From Microbacterium oleivorans (lineage in GTDB: Bacteria; Actinomycetota; Actinomycetes; Actinomycetales; Microbacteriaceae), in assembly GCF_001691565.1 (NCBI RefSeq), contig NZ_MAYO01000003.1:682001-746000 (forward strand): a stretch of DNA of 64,000 bases, in the 5' to 3' direction. The notes under the pieces are model-generated. The model searched no databases and was not told where the DNA came from. It saw only the letters and a program-made list of their open reading frames with translations. The translations under genes and the position numbers were made by a program. Below, one piece after another: positions 1 to 9,236 of this stretch (its first letter is position 1; the number at the start of each line of letters is the position of its first letter).

Positions 1-1131
1 GACTCCGGCGAGGATGCGCAGGAGAGTCGTCTTACCGGCACCATTGAGGCCGAGGACCACGACGCGGGAACCACGGTCGATCGCGAGGTCGACACCGGCG
101 AAGATCTCGAGCGAGCCGTACGACTTCGAGAGGTTCTTCGCCATGAGAGGTGTCTTGCCGCAGGGAGCCGGCTTCGGGAAGCGCAGCTTCGCGACCCGGT
201 CGTCCTGACGGACGTCATCGAGACCGGCGAGGAGCTTCTCCGCCCGCGCGACCATCTGGTGCGCAGCGGCTGCCTTGCTGGCTTTCGCACCGAACCGCGC
301 AGCCTGCTGCTGGAGCGCCGTCGCCTTCTTCTCGGCGTTGGCCCGCTCCTTGCGGCGACGCTCCTCGTCGGCGGCGCGCTGGCGGAGGTAGTTCCTCCAG
401 TTCATGTTGTAGACATCGATGACCTGGCGCATCGCGTCGAGGTAGAAGACCCGGTTGACGGTCTCGCCGACGAGATCGATGTCGTGGCTGATCACGATCA
501 GCCCGCCCTTGTAGCCCTTCAGGAACTCCCGCAGCCACACGACGCTGTCGGCGTCGAGGTGGTTCGTCGGCTCGTCGAGGATCATGGTCTGCGCATCGGA
601 GAAGAGGATGCGGGCGAGTTCGATGCGGCGGCGCTGACCGCCCGACAGCGTCTTGAGCGGCTGATCGAGAATGCGATCCGGGAGCGACAGGTTGTGAGCG
701 ATCGAGGCCGCCTCGGCCTCCGCCGCGTATCCGCCGAGGGCCTCGAAGCGCTCGGTCAGCGAGCCGTACTTCCGCATCGCACGGTCGGCCACCGCGGCAT
801 CCGTCGACGCCATCTGCTCAGCGGTCTCCCTCATCCCGATCGCCAGCGACCCGAGGCCGCGAGCGTCGAGGATGCGGGTGCGTGCGAGCATTTCCGGATC
901 GCCCGAGCGAGGATCCTGCGGAAGGTATCCGAGTTCACCCGTGCGGTCCACCCCGCCGTCGGCCGGGATGAGATCACCGGCGAGCACCTTGGTCAGCGTC
1001 GTCTTCCCCGCACCGTTGCGGCCGACGAGACCGATCTTGTCGCCGGGCGACACGCGGAACGACACGTCCGACATGAGCGTGCGTGCACCGACGCGGATCT
1101 CTAGATCGTGCACGGCGAGCACAGCGGACAT
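1..1131 (-). CDS. ABC-F family ATPase (3' end beyond window)
   Basis: Soluble protein with two ABC ATPase domains and no membrane segments, which is the ABC-F architecture (ribosome-associated translation factors such as EttA, or ribosome-protecting antibiotic-resistance proteins). The ATG at 1129-1131 opens the frame and 377 codons are present before the window edge. Domain 1 has Walker A GRNGAGKT at residues 37-44, an LSGGQRRR signature (bases near 630-655) and Walker B ILDEPTNHLD (near 559-592). A charged Arg/Lys/Glu/Ala-rich helical linker follows (bases about 290-400). The second Walker A, GLNGAGKT, lies at bases 28-51, so most of the second ATPase domain is outside. Divergent from the esterase gene at 1312. 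Housekeeping or resistance subtype cannot be decided from this part. Confidence 0.9.
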   Translation of the reverse strand, partial: MSAVLAVHDLEIRVGARTLMSDVSFRVSPGDKIGLVGRNGAGKTTLTKVLAGDLIPADGGVDRTGELGYLPQDPRSGDPEMLARTRILDARGLGSLAIGMRETAEQMASTDAAVADRAMRKYGSLTERFEALGGYAAEAEAASIAHNLSLPDRILDQPLKTLSGGQRRRIELARILFSDAQTMILDEPTNHLDADSVVWLREFLKGYKGGLIVISHDIDLVGETVNRVFYLDAMRQVIDVYNMNWRNYLRQRAADEERRRKERANAEKKATALQQQAARFGAKASKAAAAHQMVARAEKLLAGLDDVRQDDRVAKLRFPKPAPCGKTPLMAKNLSKSYGSLEIFAGVDLAIDRGSRVVVLGLNGAGKTTLLRILAGV

Positions 1132-1171
1132 CCGTTCTTCCGGGGGAAAGCGGCCGAGTGGCCAAACCCCC

Positions 1172-1177
1172 AGTATA
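1172..1177 (-). promoter_or_regulatory. Candidate -10 element for the ABC-F gene
   Basis: The minus strand reads TATACT about 40 bases upstream of the ATG at 1131, close to the consensus -10 hexamer. No convincing -35 hexamer is seen 16-18 bases upstream. Confidence 0.35.
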
Positions 1178-1311
1178 CGGCGCTCGCGTGACGTGATCGC
1201 TCGTGGGTCACCGTCGCGCTGCCTATGCCGCGTCTATGAAGTTCCCACGATGTAGCCGTCGCGTTCAGCGGGAGCCGCGAGGTCCCACAAGACTGGATCG
1301 GAAGGAGCCTC

Positions 1312-2619
1312 ATGAACGTTCTGCTGGGGGTCGGGATCACCGACGGACCCGTCGTCGTCATCACCGACCTGGTCGCGGCGATGAGTCTCTTCGCCCTCCT
1401 CGTCCGTCGCCCGTCGCGACGTTGGAGCCGTCGGCGCTGGCTCATCACCTCGGCGGTGACGACACTCCTGGGCGCCGCGACGGGTCTGGGGATGACGTGG
1501 CTTCTCTCCGACCGCCTCGATCTCTTCGACGCCGACCTGACTCCCGTCTCCCGCGGATGGATCGTGGCAGGTTTCGCCGGCGTCGCGCTGTCCCTCGTAT
1601 CACTGTGGCGGGCCACCTGGCGGCGCGCCGTCGGCAGCGTTCTCGCGGCAGCGCTTTTCGTGGGTACAGCGACGATGGGAGTGAACATCGATTTCGGCCA
1701 GTACCCCACGATCGGCAGCGCGCTCGGGATCTCCTCCATCGAGGAAGGACTCCCCCACATCGTCAAGGCCGGCGAGGACGCACCCTCGATCGCCTCATGG
1801 CGCGTTCCGGCGGACATGCCTTCGCACGGCACGCTGAGCTCCGTCCACATCCCCGGTCCGGTGTCGCACTTCGACACCCGTCCTGCCGTCGTGTACCTGC
1901 CGCCTGCCGCCCTCGCCCGCAACCCGCCCCGGCTGCCCGTGCTGATCATGATGTCCGGGCAGCCGGGATCTCCCCAAGACCCACTCGTCACCGATCATCT
2001 GCGCGAGAGGCTGGACGAGTACGCGTCAGCGCACCGAGGTCTCGCACCCATCGTCGTGTCGCCTGATCAGCTCGGCTCGCCGGGCATCAACCCGATGTGC
2101 CTCGATTCGGCGCGCGCGGGCGACTCCGCGACCTATCTGACCGTCGACGTCCCTCACTGGATCCGGACGCACCTCAACGCGACTCTCACGCCAGGATCGT
2201 GGGGCGTGGGCGGGGCTTCACAAGGCGGGACGTGCGCGAGCCAGTTGGGTGCGGGGCATCCAGAGCTCTTCAACGCCATCCTCGACGCCTCGGGACAGCA
2301 GTACCCCGGGCTGGGCTCGTACGCGAAGACGATCGCAGACGGATTCGGCGGAGATCTCCGCGCATTCGAGGCCGCCCAACCGTCGACGATCATGGCGGCG
2401 CACGCCCCGTACGCGGACACGATCGCCGTCTTCGGCGTGGGAGCGCTGGACAGCAGGTTCATGCCGGGCATCAAGATCCTCGCAAAGGACGCTCGTGCCG
2501 CGGGAATGTCGACGCACTACGTCGAGGCGCCGAACACAGCGCACGATGCTCACGCCTGGGGCGCGATCTTCGCCCACGGCCTCCCGTTGATCGCCGCGCA
2601 CTGGGGGCTCGACCGATGA
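1312..2619 (+). CDS. Membrane-anchored alpha/beta-hydrolase esterase
   Basis: 435-residue protein with about four N-terminal membrane segments (near residues 12-31, 43-65, 82-100 and 106-123), then a large predicted extracytoplasmic esterase domain of the esterase D/Ag85-like type. The nucleophile elbow is G-A-S-Q-G with Ser303. An Asp near 380 and a His in the 411-414 region complete a plausible catalytic triad. The ATG follows a GGAAGGAG ribosome-binding site. The stop overlaps the next ATG (ATGA), so this gene is translationally coupled to the MprF-like protein downstream. Inference from that coupling: it may hydrolyse aminoacylated membrane lipids made by its partner, as described for hydrolases paired with aminoacyl-PG synthases in other Gram-positives. 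The substrate is not provable from sequence. Confidence 0.85.
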   Translation: MNVLLGVGITDGPVVVITDLVAAMSLFALLVRRPSRRWSRRRWLITSAVTTLLGAATGLGMTWLLSDRLDLFDADLTPVSRGWIVAGFAGVALSLVSLWRATWRRAVGSVLAAALFVGTATMGVNIDFGQYPTIGSALGISSIEEGLPHIVKAGEDAPSIASWRVPADMPSHGTLSSVHIPGPVSHFDTRPAVVYLPPAALARNPPRLPVLIMMSGQPGSPQDPLVTDHLRERLDEYASAHRGLAPIVVSPDQLGSPGINPMCLDSARAGDSATYLTVDVPHWIRTHLNATLTPGSWGVGGASQGGTCASQLGAGHPELFNAILDASGQQYPGLGSYAKTIADGFGGDLRAFEAAQPSTIMAAHAPYADTIAVFGVGALDSRFMPGIKILAKDARAAGMSTHYVEAPNTAHDAHAWGAIFAHGLPLIAAHWGLDR

Positions 2620-5171
2620 TGACGATCCCGGCCGCCGCATCCGGCGCGGCACGCCGCAGGGCCGTTCTCACCGCCGGCGTCGGCGCAGCGCGGTCCGTCC
2701 CCGTGACCTGGGTGATCACCGCCATCGTCGCTCTCGCGAGCATCTACCGCTTCACTCGGCCCCCGGGGGAATCCCGGCGCACTCTCGACGCGATCACCGC
2801 CACGGGCTTCGACACGGTACTCCTCAACCATGACTGGCTGTCGGTGTTCACCGCCGTCTTCTTCGTCCCGAAGCCCGGAGGCCTGCTTCCGACCCTTCTC
2901 GCGGTGATCATCGGTCTCGCCTGGAGCGAGCGCCGCATGGGGCATGTCCGAACTCTCGGGGTGTTCGCCGCCGTGACAATCCTCGGCGTCATCCTGGGCC
3001 TGTCGGCTCAGGCGCTGGGGCTCGTGTCCAACTTGTACGGAGCACAGGCCGGCAGGAGTCACCACGTCTTCGACCCGACGATCGCCGTCGCCGGGACGAT
3101 CATGGCGGCGAGCGCGTACGCGAGACCCCTCCTTCGTCGGCGGGTGCGGATCGTCGGCTTCGCCGTCTTGGCGGTCCTGGTGCTCTACGCCGGGTCGCCG
3201 GCCGATCAGTATCGCCTCGGCGCGGGGGTCGTCGGTGTCCTGGGAGGGGTGTTGCTCGCGCGTCGGGCGTTCGGTCTCCGACGCCTCCGCGCGAGCCGTC
3301 GCGAGGCGCGGACCCTGCTGGCAGCGGTCGTCGTCGTCACTGCTCTCGGCCCGGTGGTGTCGATACTCGCCCCTCGCAGCACCGGGGTCCTGGACCCACT
3401 CGGCTCCTTGTTCCGTGACGACCTCCACGATCCCGCCTTCGTGACCGCGCACTGCGAGACCGGGGATCTGACACGGCAGTGCCTCGATGCACTCGCCTTG
3501 ACCCGACTCGACGGACCGGGCGCGGTTCTCGTGACGATCCTCCCGCTCGTCGCCCTGCTACTGGCCGCCCGCGGCATCCATCGCGGCCGACGAGTCGGCT
3601 TGTACCTCGCGATCGCCTTGAACGCGATGTTCGCCGTGCTGGCGGCGGTGTACTACGGTTTCCTCCCTCTCATCGCCTCCTCTGAATACACGCGGTTCCA
3701 GTCCGCCGCGGCCGAGCAGTACGGCGCCTTCGACCTCGTCGCCACCTTGGTACCGGCAGGACTCGCGATCGTCCTCCTCCTGGCCCGCCCGCTCTTCCCC
3801 CCTCCGAACACCGGCCACCCCGCCGCGCGGTTCCTCATCCTGAGCGTGCTGACCTTCGTCGGAACCGCCGCCGTCTTCCTGGCGATCAGCTGGTTCGCGC
3901 GAGACCAGTTCTCACCCGCCGCGACGGTCTCGGCACTCATCCTCGACCTGCCCGAACACGTCATCCCAGTGGGGTTCCTGGCTTTCGAGCCCGTGGACAT
4001 GGTGGCGACGGGACCGATCGCCACCCTCGCTTCCCAGACCTTCGGGCCACTGTTCTGGGTCCTCATCATCGCGATCGCCTGGCGCGGGATGCACAGTCGG
4101 TTCCCCACCGACACCGGCCACGGCGCCGCCCGAAACCGCGTCGTGGGCATGCTCCGGGGCGGCTCGGTCGGCACGCTGTCGTGGATGACCACGTGGGAGG
4201 GGAACAGCTACTGGTTCGCCCCCGGCGGCGACGCCGTCGCATACCGCGTGATCAACAACGTCGCCATCACGACCGGCGATCCGATCTGCCCAGCCGGCCG
4301 CGCCGCAGAAACGGCGGAACTCTTCGCGCGATGGTGCGCCCATCACGGCTGGACCGTCGCGTTCTACTCGATCACGGACGAACTCCGCACTTCCCTCGCC
4401 GACCGCGGCTACGGCTCGGTCGCCGTCGCGGAGGAGACCGTCGTCCGCCCCATGGGCTGGTCCCTCCAGGGCGGCAAGATGAAGGACGTACGCACAGCCG
4501 TGAACCGCGCCGAGAAGGAGGGCCTCACCGCGTCGTGGGTACGGTTCCGTGATCTGCCGCCGCGGCACGCGGCGCAGGTGCGCGACATCTCGGAGCTTTG
4601 GGTCGCCGAGAAGGACCTCCCCGAGATGGGGTTCACCCTGGGTGGGGTGGATGAACTGCAGGACGACGACGTCAGGCTCATGATCGCCGTCGACGCCGAA
4701 GACCGCGTGCACGCCGTGACCAGCTGGCTGCCGACGTACCAGAACGGCCGCATCCGCGGGTGGACCCTCGACTTCATGCGGCGTGCGCCGGACAGCATGA
4801 ACGGCGTCATGGAGTTCCTCATCGGTCGGACCATCCTCCAAGCTGGGGAACAGGAGCTCGACTTCGTGAGTCTCTCGGGAGCACCTCTGGCCGTGGACGT
4901 CGATCCGGAAGGGCAGTCGGCGTCCCTCCGCGCCGTACTCGCCGTACTCAGTCGCTCGCTCGAGCCCGTCTACGGATTCAGGTCCCTCCTACGGTTCAAG
5001 ACCAAGTTCCGTCCCGAGTTCCACCGGTTGCACCTCGCCTACGCCGATCCCTTCGCCCTGCCGGCGATCGGCCTCGCACTCGCCCGCGCCTATCTCCCGG
5101 GCCTGACCGCGAGGCAAGCGGTGCAGGCCTTCGGTCGTCGGAGCCCGTCGCGGATGCCAGCGTCGCAGTGA
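2616..5171 (+). CDS. MprF-like membrane protein with C-terminal DUF2156 domain
   Basis: 851 residues starting at the ATG that overlaps the upstream stop. The N-terminal ~500 residues are a polytopic membrane region with about a dozen hydrophobic segments and some rhomboid-like character near the start. From about residue 512 there is a soluble DUF2156 domain (GNAT-like fold, recognisable by WEGNSYWF and TTGDPICP), the catalytic module of phosphatidylglycerol lysyl/alanyl-transferases. Family knowledge: such proteins move an aminoacyl group from aminoacyl-tRNA onto phosphatidylglycerol or a related lipid, reducing negative surface charge and raising resistance to cationic peptides. Unlike mycobacterial LysX, no C-terminal lysyl-tRNA synthetase domain is present. 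Which amino acid is transferred is unknown. Confidence 0.85.
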   Translation: MMTIPAAASGAARRRAVLTAGVGAARSVPVTWVITAIVALASIYRFTRPPGESRRTLDAITATGFDTVLLNHDWLSVFTAVFFVPKPGGLLPTLLAVIIGLAWSERRMGHVRTLGVFAAVTILGVILGLSAQALGLVSNLYGAQAGRSHHVFDPTIAVAGTIMAASAYARPLLRRRVRIVGFAVLAVLVLYAGSPADQYRLGAGVVGVLGGVLLARRAFGLRRLRASRREARTLLAAVVVVTALGPVVSILAPRSTGVLDPLGSLFRDDLHDPAFVTAHCETGDLTRQCLDALALTRLDGPGAVLVTILPLVALLLAARGIHRGRRVGLYLAIALNAMFAVLAAVYYGFLPLIASSEYTRFQSAAAEQYGAFDLVATLVPAGLAIVLLLARPLFPPPNTGHPAARFLILSVLTFVGTAAVFLAISWFARDQFSPAATVSALILDLPEHVIPVGFLAFEPVDMVATGPIATLASQTFGPLFWVLIIAIAWRGMHSRFPTDTGHGAARNRVVGMLRGGSVGTLSWMTTWEGNSYWFAPGGDAVAYRVINNVAITTGDPICPAGRAAETAELFARWCAHHGWTVAFYSITDELRTSLADRGYGSVAVAEETVVRPMGWSLQGGKMKDVRTAVNRAEKEGLTASWVRFRDLPPRHAAQVRDISELWVAEKDLPEMGFTLGGVDELQDDDVRLMIAVDAEDRVHAVTSWLPTYQNGRIRGWTLDFMRRAPDSMNGVMEFLIGRTILQAGEQELDFVSLSGAPLAVDVDPEGQSASLRAVLAVLSRSLEPVYGFRSLLRFKTKFRPEFHRLHLAYADPFALPAIGLALARAYLPGLTARQAVQAFGRRSPSRMPASQ

Positions 5172-5202
5172 GGACCGGTTTCCACCCCCGGCCGAGTCGA
5201 TG

Positions 5203-5221
5203 TAAGGTTAGGCGACCCTAA
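5203..5221 (+). promoter_or_regulatory. DtxR/IdeR-type iron box upstream of siderophore uptake operon
   Basis: The 19-mer TAAGGTTAGGCGACCCTAA matches the DtxR/IdeR consensus TTAGGTTAGGCTAACCTAA at 16 of 19 positions and keeps the dyad form. It ends 22 bases before the GTG of the siderophore-binding lipoprotein, so a metal-loaded repressor here would block transcription of the operon in iron-replete cells. Site seen directly; regulation inferred. Confidence 0.85.
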
Positions 5222-5243
5222 TCACCTCTCTCAGGAGACCTCC

Positions 5244-6281
5244 GTGCCTCGCATCCGCACCGCGCTCGCTCTCGCCGCCGCATCCCTTCTCGTCCTGACA
5301 GGTTGCGCCACCAGCAGCGCCCCGGACGCGGGCGGTGCCGCCTCGACGTCGACGGAGGCGAGCGGCTTCCCCGTCACCATCAAGAACGCCTTCGGGCAGA
5401 CGACGATCAAGAGCAAGCCGGAGCGCGTCGCGACGGTGTCCTGGGGCAATCAGGAAGCAGCTCTCGCTCTCGGCGTCGTGCCGGTGGGCATGCCCGCTGT
5501 CACCTGGGGCGACGACAACGGCGACGGCATCCTCCCCTGGGTGGAGGACAAGCTGAAGGCCATGGATGCGAAGACGCCCGTGCTGTTCGACGAGGCGCAG
5601 GGAATCGACTTCGAGGGGGTGGCCGACACCGCGCCCGACGTGATCCTCGCCGCCTACTCCGGCTTGAACAAGGCGGATTACGACAAGCTCAGCAAAATCG
5701 CTCCCGTGGTCGCTTACCCCACCGTCGCATGGGGCACCACCTGGCAGGAGCTGACGGTGACCAACGGTACGGCGCTCGGACTCAAGGCGCAGGCGGAGGA
5801 GCTCGTCACGAAGCTCACCAAGACCCTGGATGACGAGGTCGCGAAGTACCCCGAGATCGCCGGCAAGAAGGTGATGTTCAGCTCCTACGACGCGACGAAC
5901 CTCAGTCAGATCGGCTTCTACTCGCTCGCGGACCCGCGCGCGAAGTTCCTGGAGGACCTGGGCATGGTCCCGCCCAAGACGGTCGAAGAGCAGTCGAAGA
6001 CGTCGACGGAATTCTGGATCACCAACAGCACCGAAGACATCGAGCGCTTCAGCGACGTCCAGGTGATCGTGACGTACGGGGATGACTCGACGCTCGCCGC
6101 CATGCAGGCGGACCCGCTGCTGTCCCGCATCCCTGCCGTGAAGAACGGTGCCGTCGTGGTCCTGCCCGCCGTGAACAGCCCTCTCGCTGCGGCAGCCAAC
6201 CCGAGCCCGCTGTCGATCCCGGACGCGCGTACCGGCGAGTACATCAAGATGCTCGCCGAGGCGGCGAAGAAGGCCTCGTAA
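5244..6281 (+). CDS. Ferric-siderophore ABC transporter substrate-binding lipoprotein
   Basis: 345-residue lipoprotein with a short basic N-terminus, a hydrophobic stretch and a lipobox L-T-G-C (Cys21), then a FepB/FhuD-type periplasmic-binding fold that would capture ferric siderophore outside the membrane. GTG start preceded by AGGAG at 5233-5237. First gene of the operon, directly after the iron box. Hydroxamate versus catecholate specificity cannot be read from the sequence. No siderophore-synthesis genes are nearby, so the ligand could be made elsewhere in the genome or taken from other organisms. Confidence 0.92.
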   Translation: MPRIRTALALAAASLLVLTGCATSSAPDAGGAASTSTEASGFPVTIKNAFGQTTIKSKPERVATVSWGNQEAALALGVVPVGMPAVTWGDDNGDGILPWVEDKLKAMDAKTPVLFDEAQGIDFEGVADTAPDVILAAYSGLNKADYDKLSKIAPVVAYPTVAWGTTWQELTVTNGTALGLKAQAEELVTKLTKTLDDEVAKYPEIAGKKVMFSSYDATNLSQIGFYSLADPRAKFLEDLGMVPPKTVEEQSKTSTEFWITNSTEDIERFSDVQVIVTYGDDSTLAAMQADPLLSRIPAVKNGAVVVLPAVNSPLAAAANPSPLSIPDARTGEYIKMLAEAAKKAS

Positions 6282-6300
6282 GGCGCTTCCCCCCGTAGAC

Positions 6301-7353
6301 GTGTCCACTTCTCTCGCACCCCGCGCGATCGTCGCCGCGGCCCCGCCCTCGGGGCGGCGGCCGCGGCGACGCCGCCTGACCTGGCTCGTCGTCCTCGTTG
6401 CGCTCGTCGCGCTGGCCGCCGTCCTGTCGGTGACGTTCGGAGCGAGGTCCGTGAGCCTCCACGACATCCTCGGCGGCGTATCGGGAGACATCGACACCGC
6501 CTCCGCTGCAGCCGTGGCCAAGCGCGTCCCGCGCACGATCCTGGCACTCCTCGTCGGCGCCGCGCTCGCCATCGCCGGCACCGTCATGCAAGGCGTGACC
6601 CGTAATCCGCTCGCGGACCCGCAGATCCTGGGCATCAACGGCGGGGCCTCCCTCGCCGTCGTCATCGGCCTCGCGTTCTTCGGCATCTCGGATGCCTTCG
6701 GGTACATCTGGCTCGCCATGTTCGGTGCGGCCGTCGCAGCCCTGTTCGTGTACATGGTCGGATCACTCGGGCGGGGCGGCGCGAGTCCACTGAAGCTCGC
6801 GCTCGCCGGAGCGGCGACCGCCGTGGCGTTCACGTCGCTCATCAGCGCGATCCTCCTTCCCCGCATCGACGTCATGAGCGTGTTCCGGTTCTGGCAGATC
6901 GGCGGCGTGGGCGGCGCAACGGCCGATAAGAACCTGCTGGTCCTCCCCTTCCTCATCGTCGGCGCCGTGATCTGTCTCGCATCTGCTCGTGGGCTCAATT
7001 CGCTCGCACTCGGCGACGATCTCGCGGCGGGACTGGGCGAGCGGGTGCAGCGGGCGCGCCTGATCGCCGCACTCGGCGCAGTGATCCTCTGCGGCGCCGC
7101 CACGGCGGTGGCGGGACCGATCGGGTTCGTCGGGCTGATCGTCCCCCACGTGTGCCGGCTCCTCGTCGGCCCCGACCACCGCTGGCTACTCCCCGTATCC
7201 GCGCTCGTCGGAGGTGGGCTCCTGGCCGTCGCCGACGTGGTCGGCCGCGTGATCGCTCCACCCCAGGAGGTCGAGGTCGGCGTCGTCACCGCCCTCATCG
7301 GCGCTCCCTTCTTCATCGCCATCGTCCGACGACAGAAGATGCGTGCACTGTGA
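6301..7353 (+). CDS. Iron-siderophore ABC transporter permease (FecCD family), first subunit
   Basis: 350 residues, about 9-10 membrane helices, with FecCD family hallmarks: RNPLADPQILGINGGA-type loop after the second/third helix, and the C-terminal GPIGFVGLIVPHVCRLLVG segment that docks the ATPase. Pairs with the next gene to form the heterodimeric channel of a BtuCD-type importer. GTG start with a weak ribosome-binding site 19 bases after the previous stop. Its stop overlaps the start of the second permease (GTGA). Confidence 0.92.
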   Translation: MSTSLAPRAIVAAAPPSGRRPRRRRLTWLVVLVALVALAAVLSVTFGARSVSLHDILGGVSGDIDTASAAAVAKRVPRTILALLVGAALAIAGTVMQGVTRNPLADPQILGINGGASLAVVIGLAFFGISDAFGYIWLAMFGAAVAALFVYMVGSLGRGGASPLKLALAGAATAVAFTSLISAILLPRIDVMSVFRFWQIGGVGGATADKNLLVLPFLIVGAVICLASARGLNSLALGDDLAAGLGERVQRARLIAALGAVILCGAATAVAGPIGFVGLIVPHVCRLLVGPDHRWLLPVSALVGGGLLAVADVVGRVIAPPQEVEVGVVTALIGAPFFIAIVRRQKMRAL

Positions 7354-8399
7354 CCGCGGCATCCATCCACCGGCCCACGGTCGACATCGTCGCGCGTGGA
7401 CGGTCGCGCCGGGCACGCCGGCGTCTCGTCGTCACGACGGTTCTCGCACTCGCCGTCGCGGTGATCTACGCCGTGTCGCTCATGGTGGGTCAGACCTTCT
7501 ACTCCCCCGCCGAGGTGTGGGGGGTCATGACCGGTCAGCTCGTCCCCGGCGCATCGTTCACCGTCGGTGAGCTCCGCCTGCCGCGCTCGACGGTCGGCCT
7601 GCTCGCCGGAGCCTGCTTCGGGATCGGCGGCGCCGTCTTCCAGACCATGCTTCGCAACCCGCTCGCCAGCCCCGACATCATCGGGATCAATGCCGGGGCG
7701 AGCGCTGCGGCCGTCGTCGGCATCGTATTCCTCTCGCTCGACCAGACTCCGGTGGCGGTCCTGGCAACGGTCGGGGCCCTGGTCACGGCTCTGACGATCT
7801 ATCTCCTCGCGTTCAAGGACGGCGGCGCCGGCGCACGTTTCATCCTGATCGGGATCGGCGTCGCGGCGATCTTCAACAGCGTGGTCTCGTACGTGCTCTC
7901 ACGCGCTGCCGAGTGGGACCTCCAGGCGGCGATGCGCTGGATCACCGGCAACTTGAACGGGGCATCCTGGAACGAAGCCGTGCCTCTCGCGGTGGCCGTT
8001 GCCATCGGCGTCCCCGTCATCCTGTGGCTGACGCGCGATCTCGAACTCATGCGCCTCGGCGAAGACACCGCTGCAGCGCTCGGGGTCCCGGTCGAGCGGC
8101 GCCGGATCATGCTCATCATCGCCGCCGTCGCACTCCTGGCCTTCGCTACCGCGGCAGCAGGACCGATCTCCTTCGTCGCCTTCCTCGCCGGTCCCATCGC
8201 GGCGCGGATGCTGGGCCCCGTGGGGTCGCCTGTGCTCGCCGCCGGTCTGTTCGGCGCCCTGCTCGTCCTCGTGGCGGACCTCGTCGGACAGTACCTCCTC
8301 GGCCTCCGCCTGCCCGTCGGCGTCGTCACCGGTGTCCTCGGTGCGCCGTACCTCATCATCCTTCTCATCCGCAGCAGCCGCTCGGGAGGCTCCCTATGA
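7350..8399 (+). CDS. Iron-siderophore ABC transporter permease (FecCD family), second subunit
   Basis: 349 residues from the GTG that overlaps the previous stop by four bases. Polytopic FecCD permease with the conserved RNPLASPDIIGINAGA loop (near residues 100-115) and the C-terminal AGPISFVAFLAGPIAARMLG ATPase-coupling segment. The two adjacent permease genes point to a heterodimeric channel. The 3' end overlaps the ATPase gene as ATGA, so stoichiometric coupled translation is likely. Confidence 0.92.
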   Translation: MTAASIHRPTVDIVARGRSRRARRRLVVTTVLALAVAVIYAVSLMVGQTFYSPAEVWGVMTGQLVPGASFTVGELRLPRSTVGLLAGACFGIGGAVFQTMLRNPLASPDIIGINAGASAAAVVGIVFLSLDQTPVAVLATVGALVTALTIYLLAFKDGGAGARFILIGIGVAAIFNSVVSYVLSRAAEWDLQAAMRWITGNLNGASWNEAVPLAVAVAIGVPVILWLTRDLELMRLGEDTAAALGVPVERRRIMLIIAAVALLAFATAAAGPISFVAFLAGPIAARMLGPVGSPVLAAGLFGALLVLVADLVGQYLLGLRLPVGVVTGVLGAPYLIILLIRSSRSGGSL

Positions 8400-9220
8400 C
8401 CACCCACCGCACCCTCTCCGCGGAGTCCATCTCCCTCGCCTACGGCGACCGCACGATTGTCGACGCACTCGATTTCACGGTCCCGGCTGGGCAGGTGACT
8501 GCCATCGTCGGCGCCAACGCGTGCGGGAAATCCACGCTGCTCAAGGCGATGGCGCGCCTGCTGTCACCGAAGTCGGGTCGCGTCTTGCTGGACGGCAAGG
8601 ACATCCATCGGATGCCGACGAAGCACATCGCCCGCGACCTCGGGCTCCTGCCCCAGTCGCCCATCGCTCCAGAGGGGATCGCCGTCTCGGACCTCGTCAG
8701 CCGGGGCCGCACGCCGCACCACGGGCCGCTCGCCCGGTGGACCTCAGCGGATGACCAGGCTGTCGCCGAGGCCCTCGAGGCGACCGACATCGTCGCGATC
8801 GCGGATCGGCCCGTGGACGAGCTGTCGGGCGGCCAACGTCAGCGCGTCTGGATCGCGATGGCTCTGGCTCAGCAGACGGACGTCCTGCTGCTGGACGAGC
8901 CGACGACGTTCCTCGACGTCAGCCACCAGATCGACGTCCTGGACCTGCTCACGGATCTGAACCGGTCCCGTGGCACGACGATCGTGATGGTCCTCCACGA
9001 CCTCAACCTCGCGGCACGGTACGCGGATCATCTGGTCGCCATGTCGGCGGGCCGGATCTTTGCCTCCGGGAAGCCGGGGACGGTCCTCACGGCCGACACG
9101 GTTCGCGAGGTGTTCGGCCTCGAGAGCCGCGTCATCCCCGACCCCCTCACCGGGCGCCCACTGGTACTCCCCATCGGCCGCCACCACGTCCCCGCGCCGC
9201 TCGACGGCGCCGTCCGCTGA
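8396..9220 (+). CDS. Iron-siderophore ABC transporter ATP-binding protein
   Basis: 274 residues, single ABC domain of the FecE/FepC type that powers the two permeases. Walker A is GANACGKST (near residues 38-46), the signature is LSGGQRQR, Walker B is LLLDEPTTFLD, and the switch histidine lies in VLHDLN. ATG overlaps the stop of the preceding permease. Followed after 16 bases by the siderophore-interacting protein gene. Confidence 0.94.
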   Translation: MTTHRTLSAESISLAYGDRTIVDALDFTVPAGQVTAIVGANACGKSTLLKAMARLLSPKSGRVLLDGKDIHRMPTKHIARDLGLLPQSPIAPEGIAVSDLVSRGRTPHHGPLARWTSADDQAVAEALEATDIVAIADRPVDELSGGQRQRVWIAMALAQQTDVLLLDEPTTFLDVSHQIDVLDLLTDLNRSRGTTIVMVLHDLNLAARYADHLVAMSAGRIFASGKPGTVLTADTVREVFGLESRVIPDPLTGRPLVLPIGRHHVPAPLDGAVR

Positions 9221-9236
9221 CCCACGGAGCGACCCG

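Noticed and set aside
2097..2615. In-frame upstream extension of the DUF2156 protein
   Set aside because: It overlaps the esterase gene, which has its own catalytic motifs; the ATGA junction at 2616 explains the true start.
5208..7370. 720-codon open frame on the - strand
   Set aside because: Antisense to the siderophore-binding and first permease genes; high-GC shadow.
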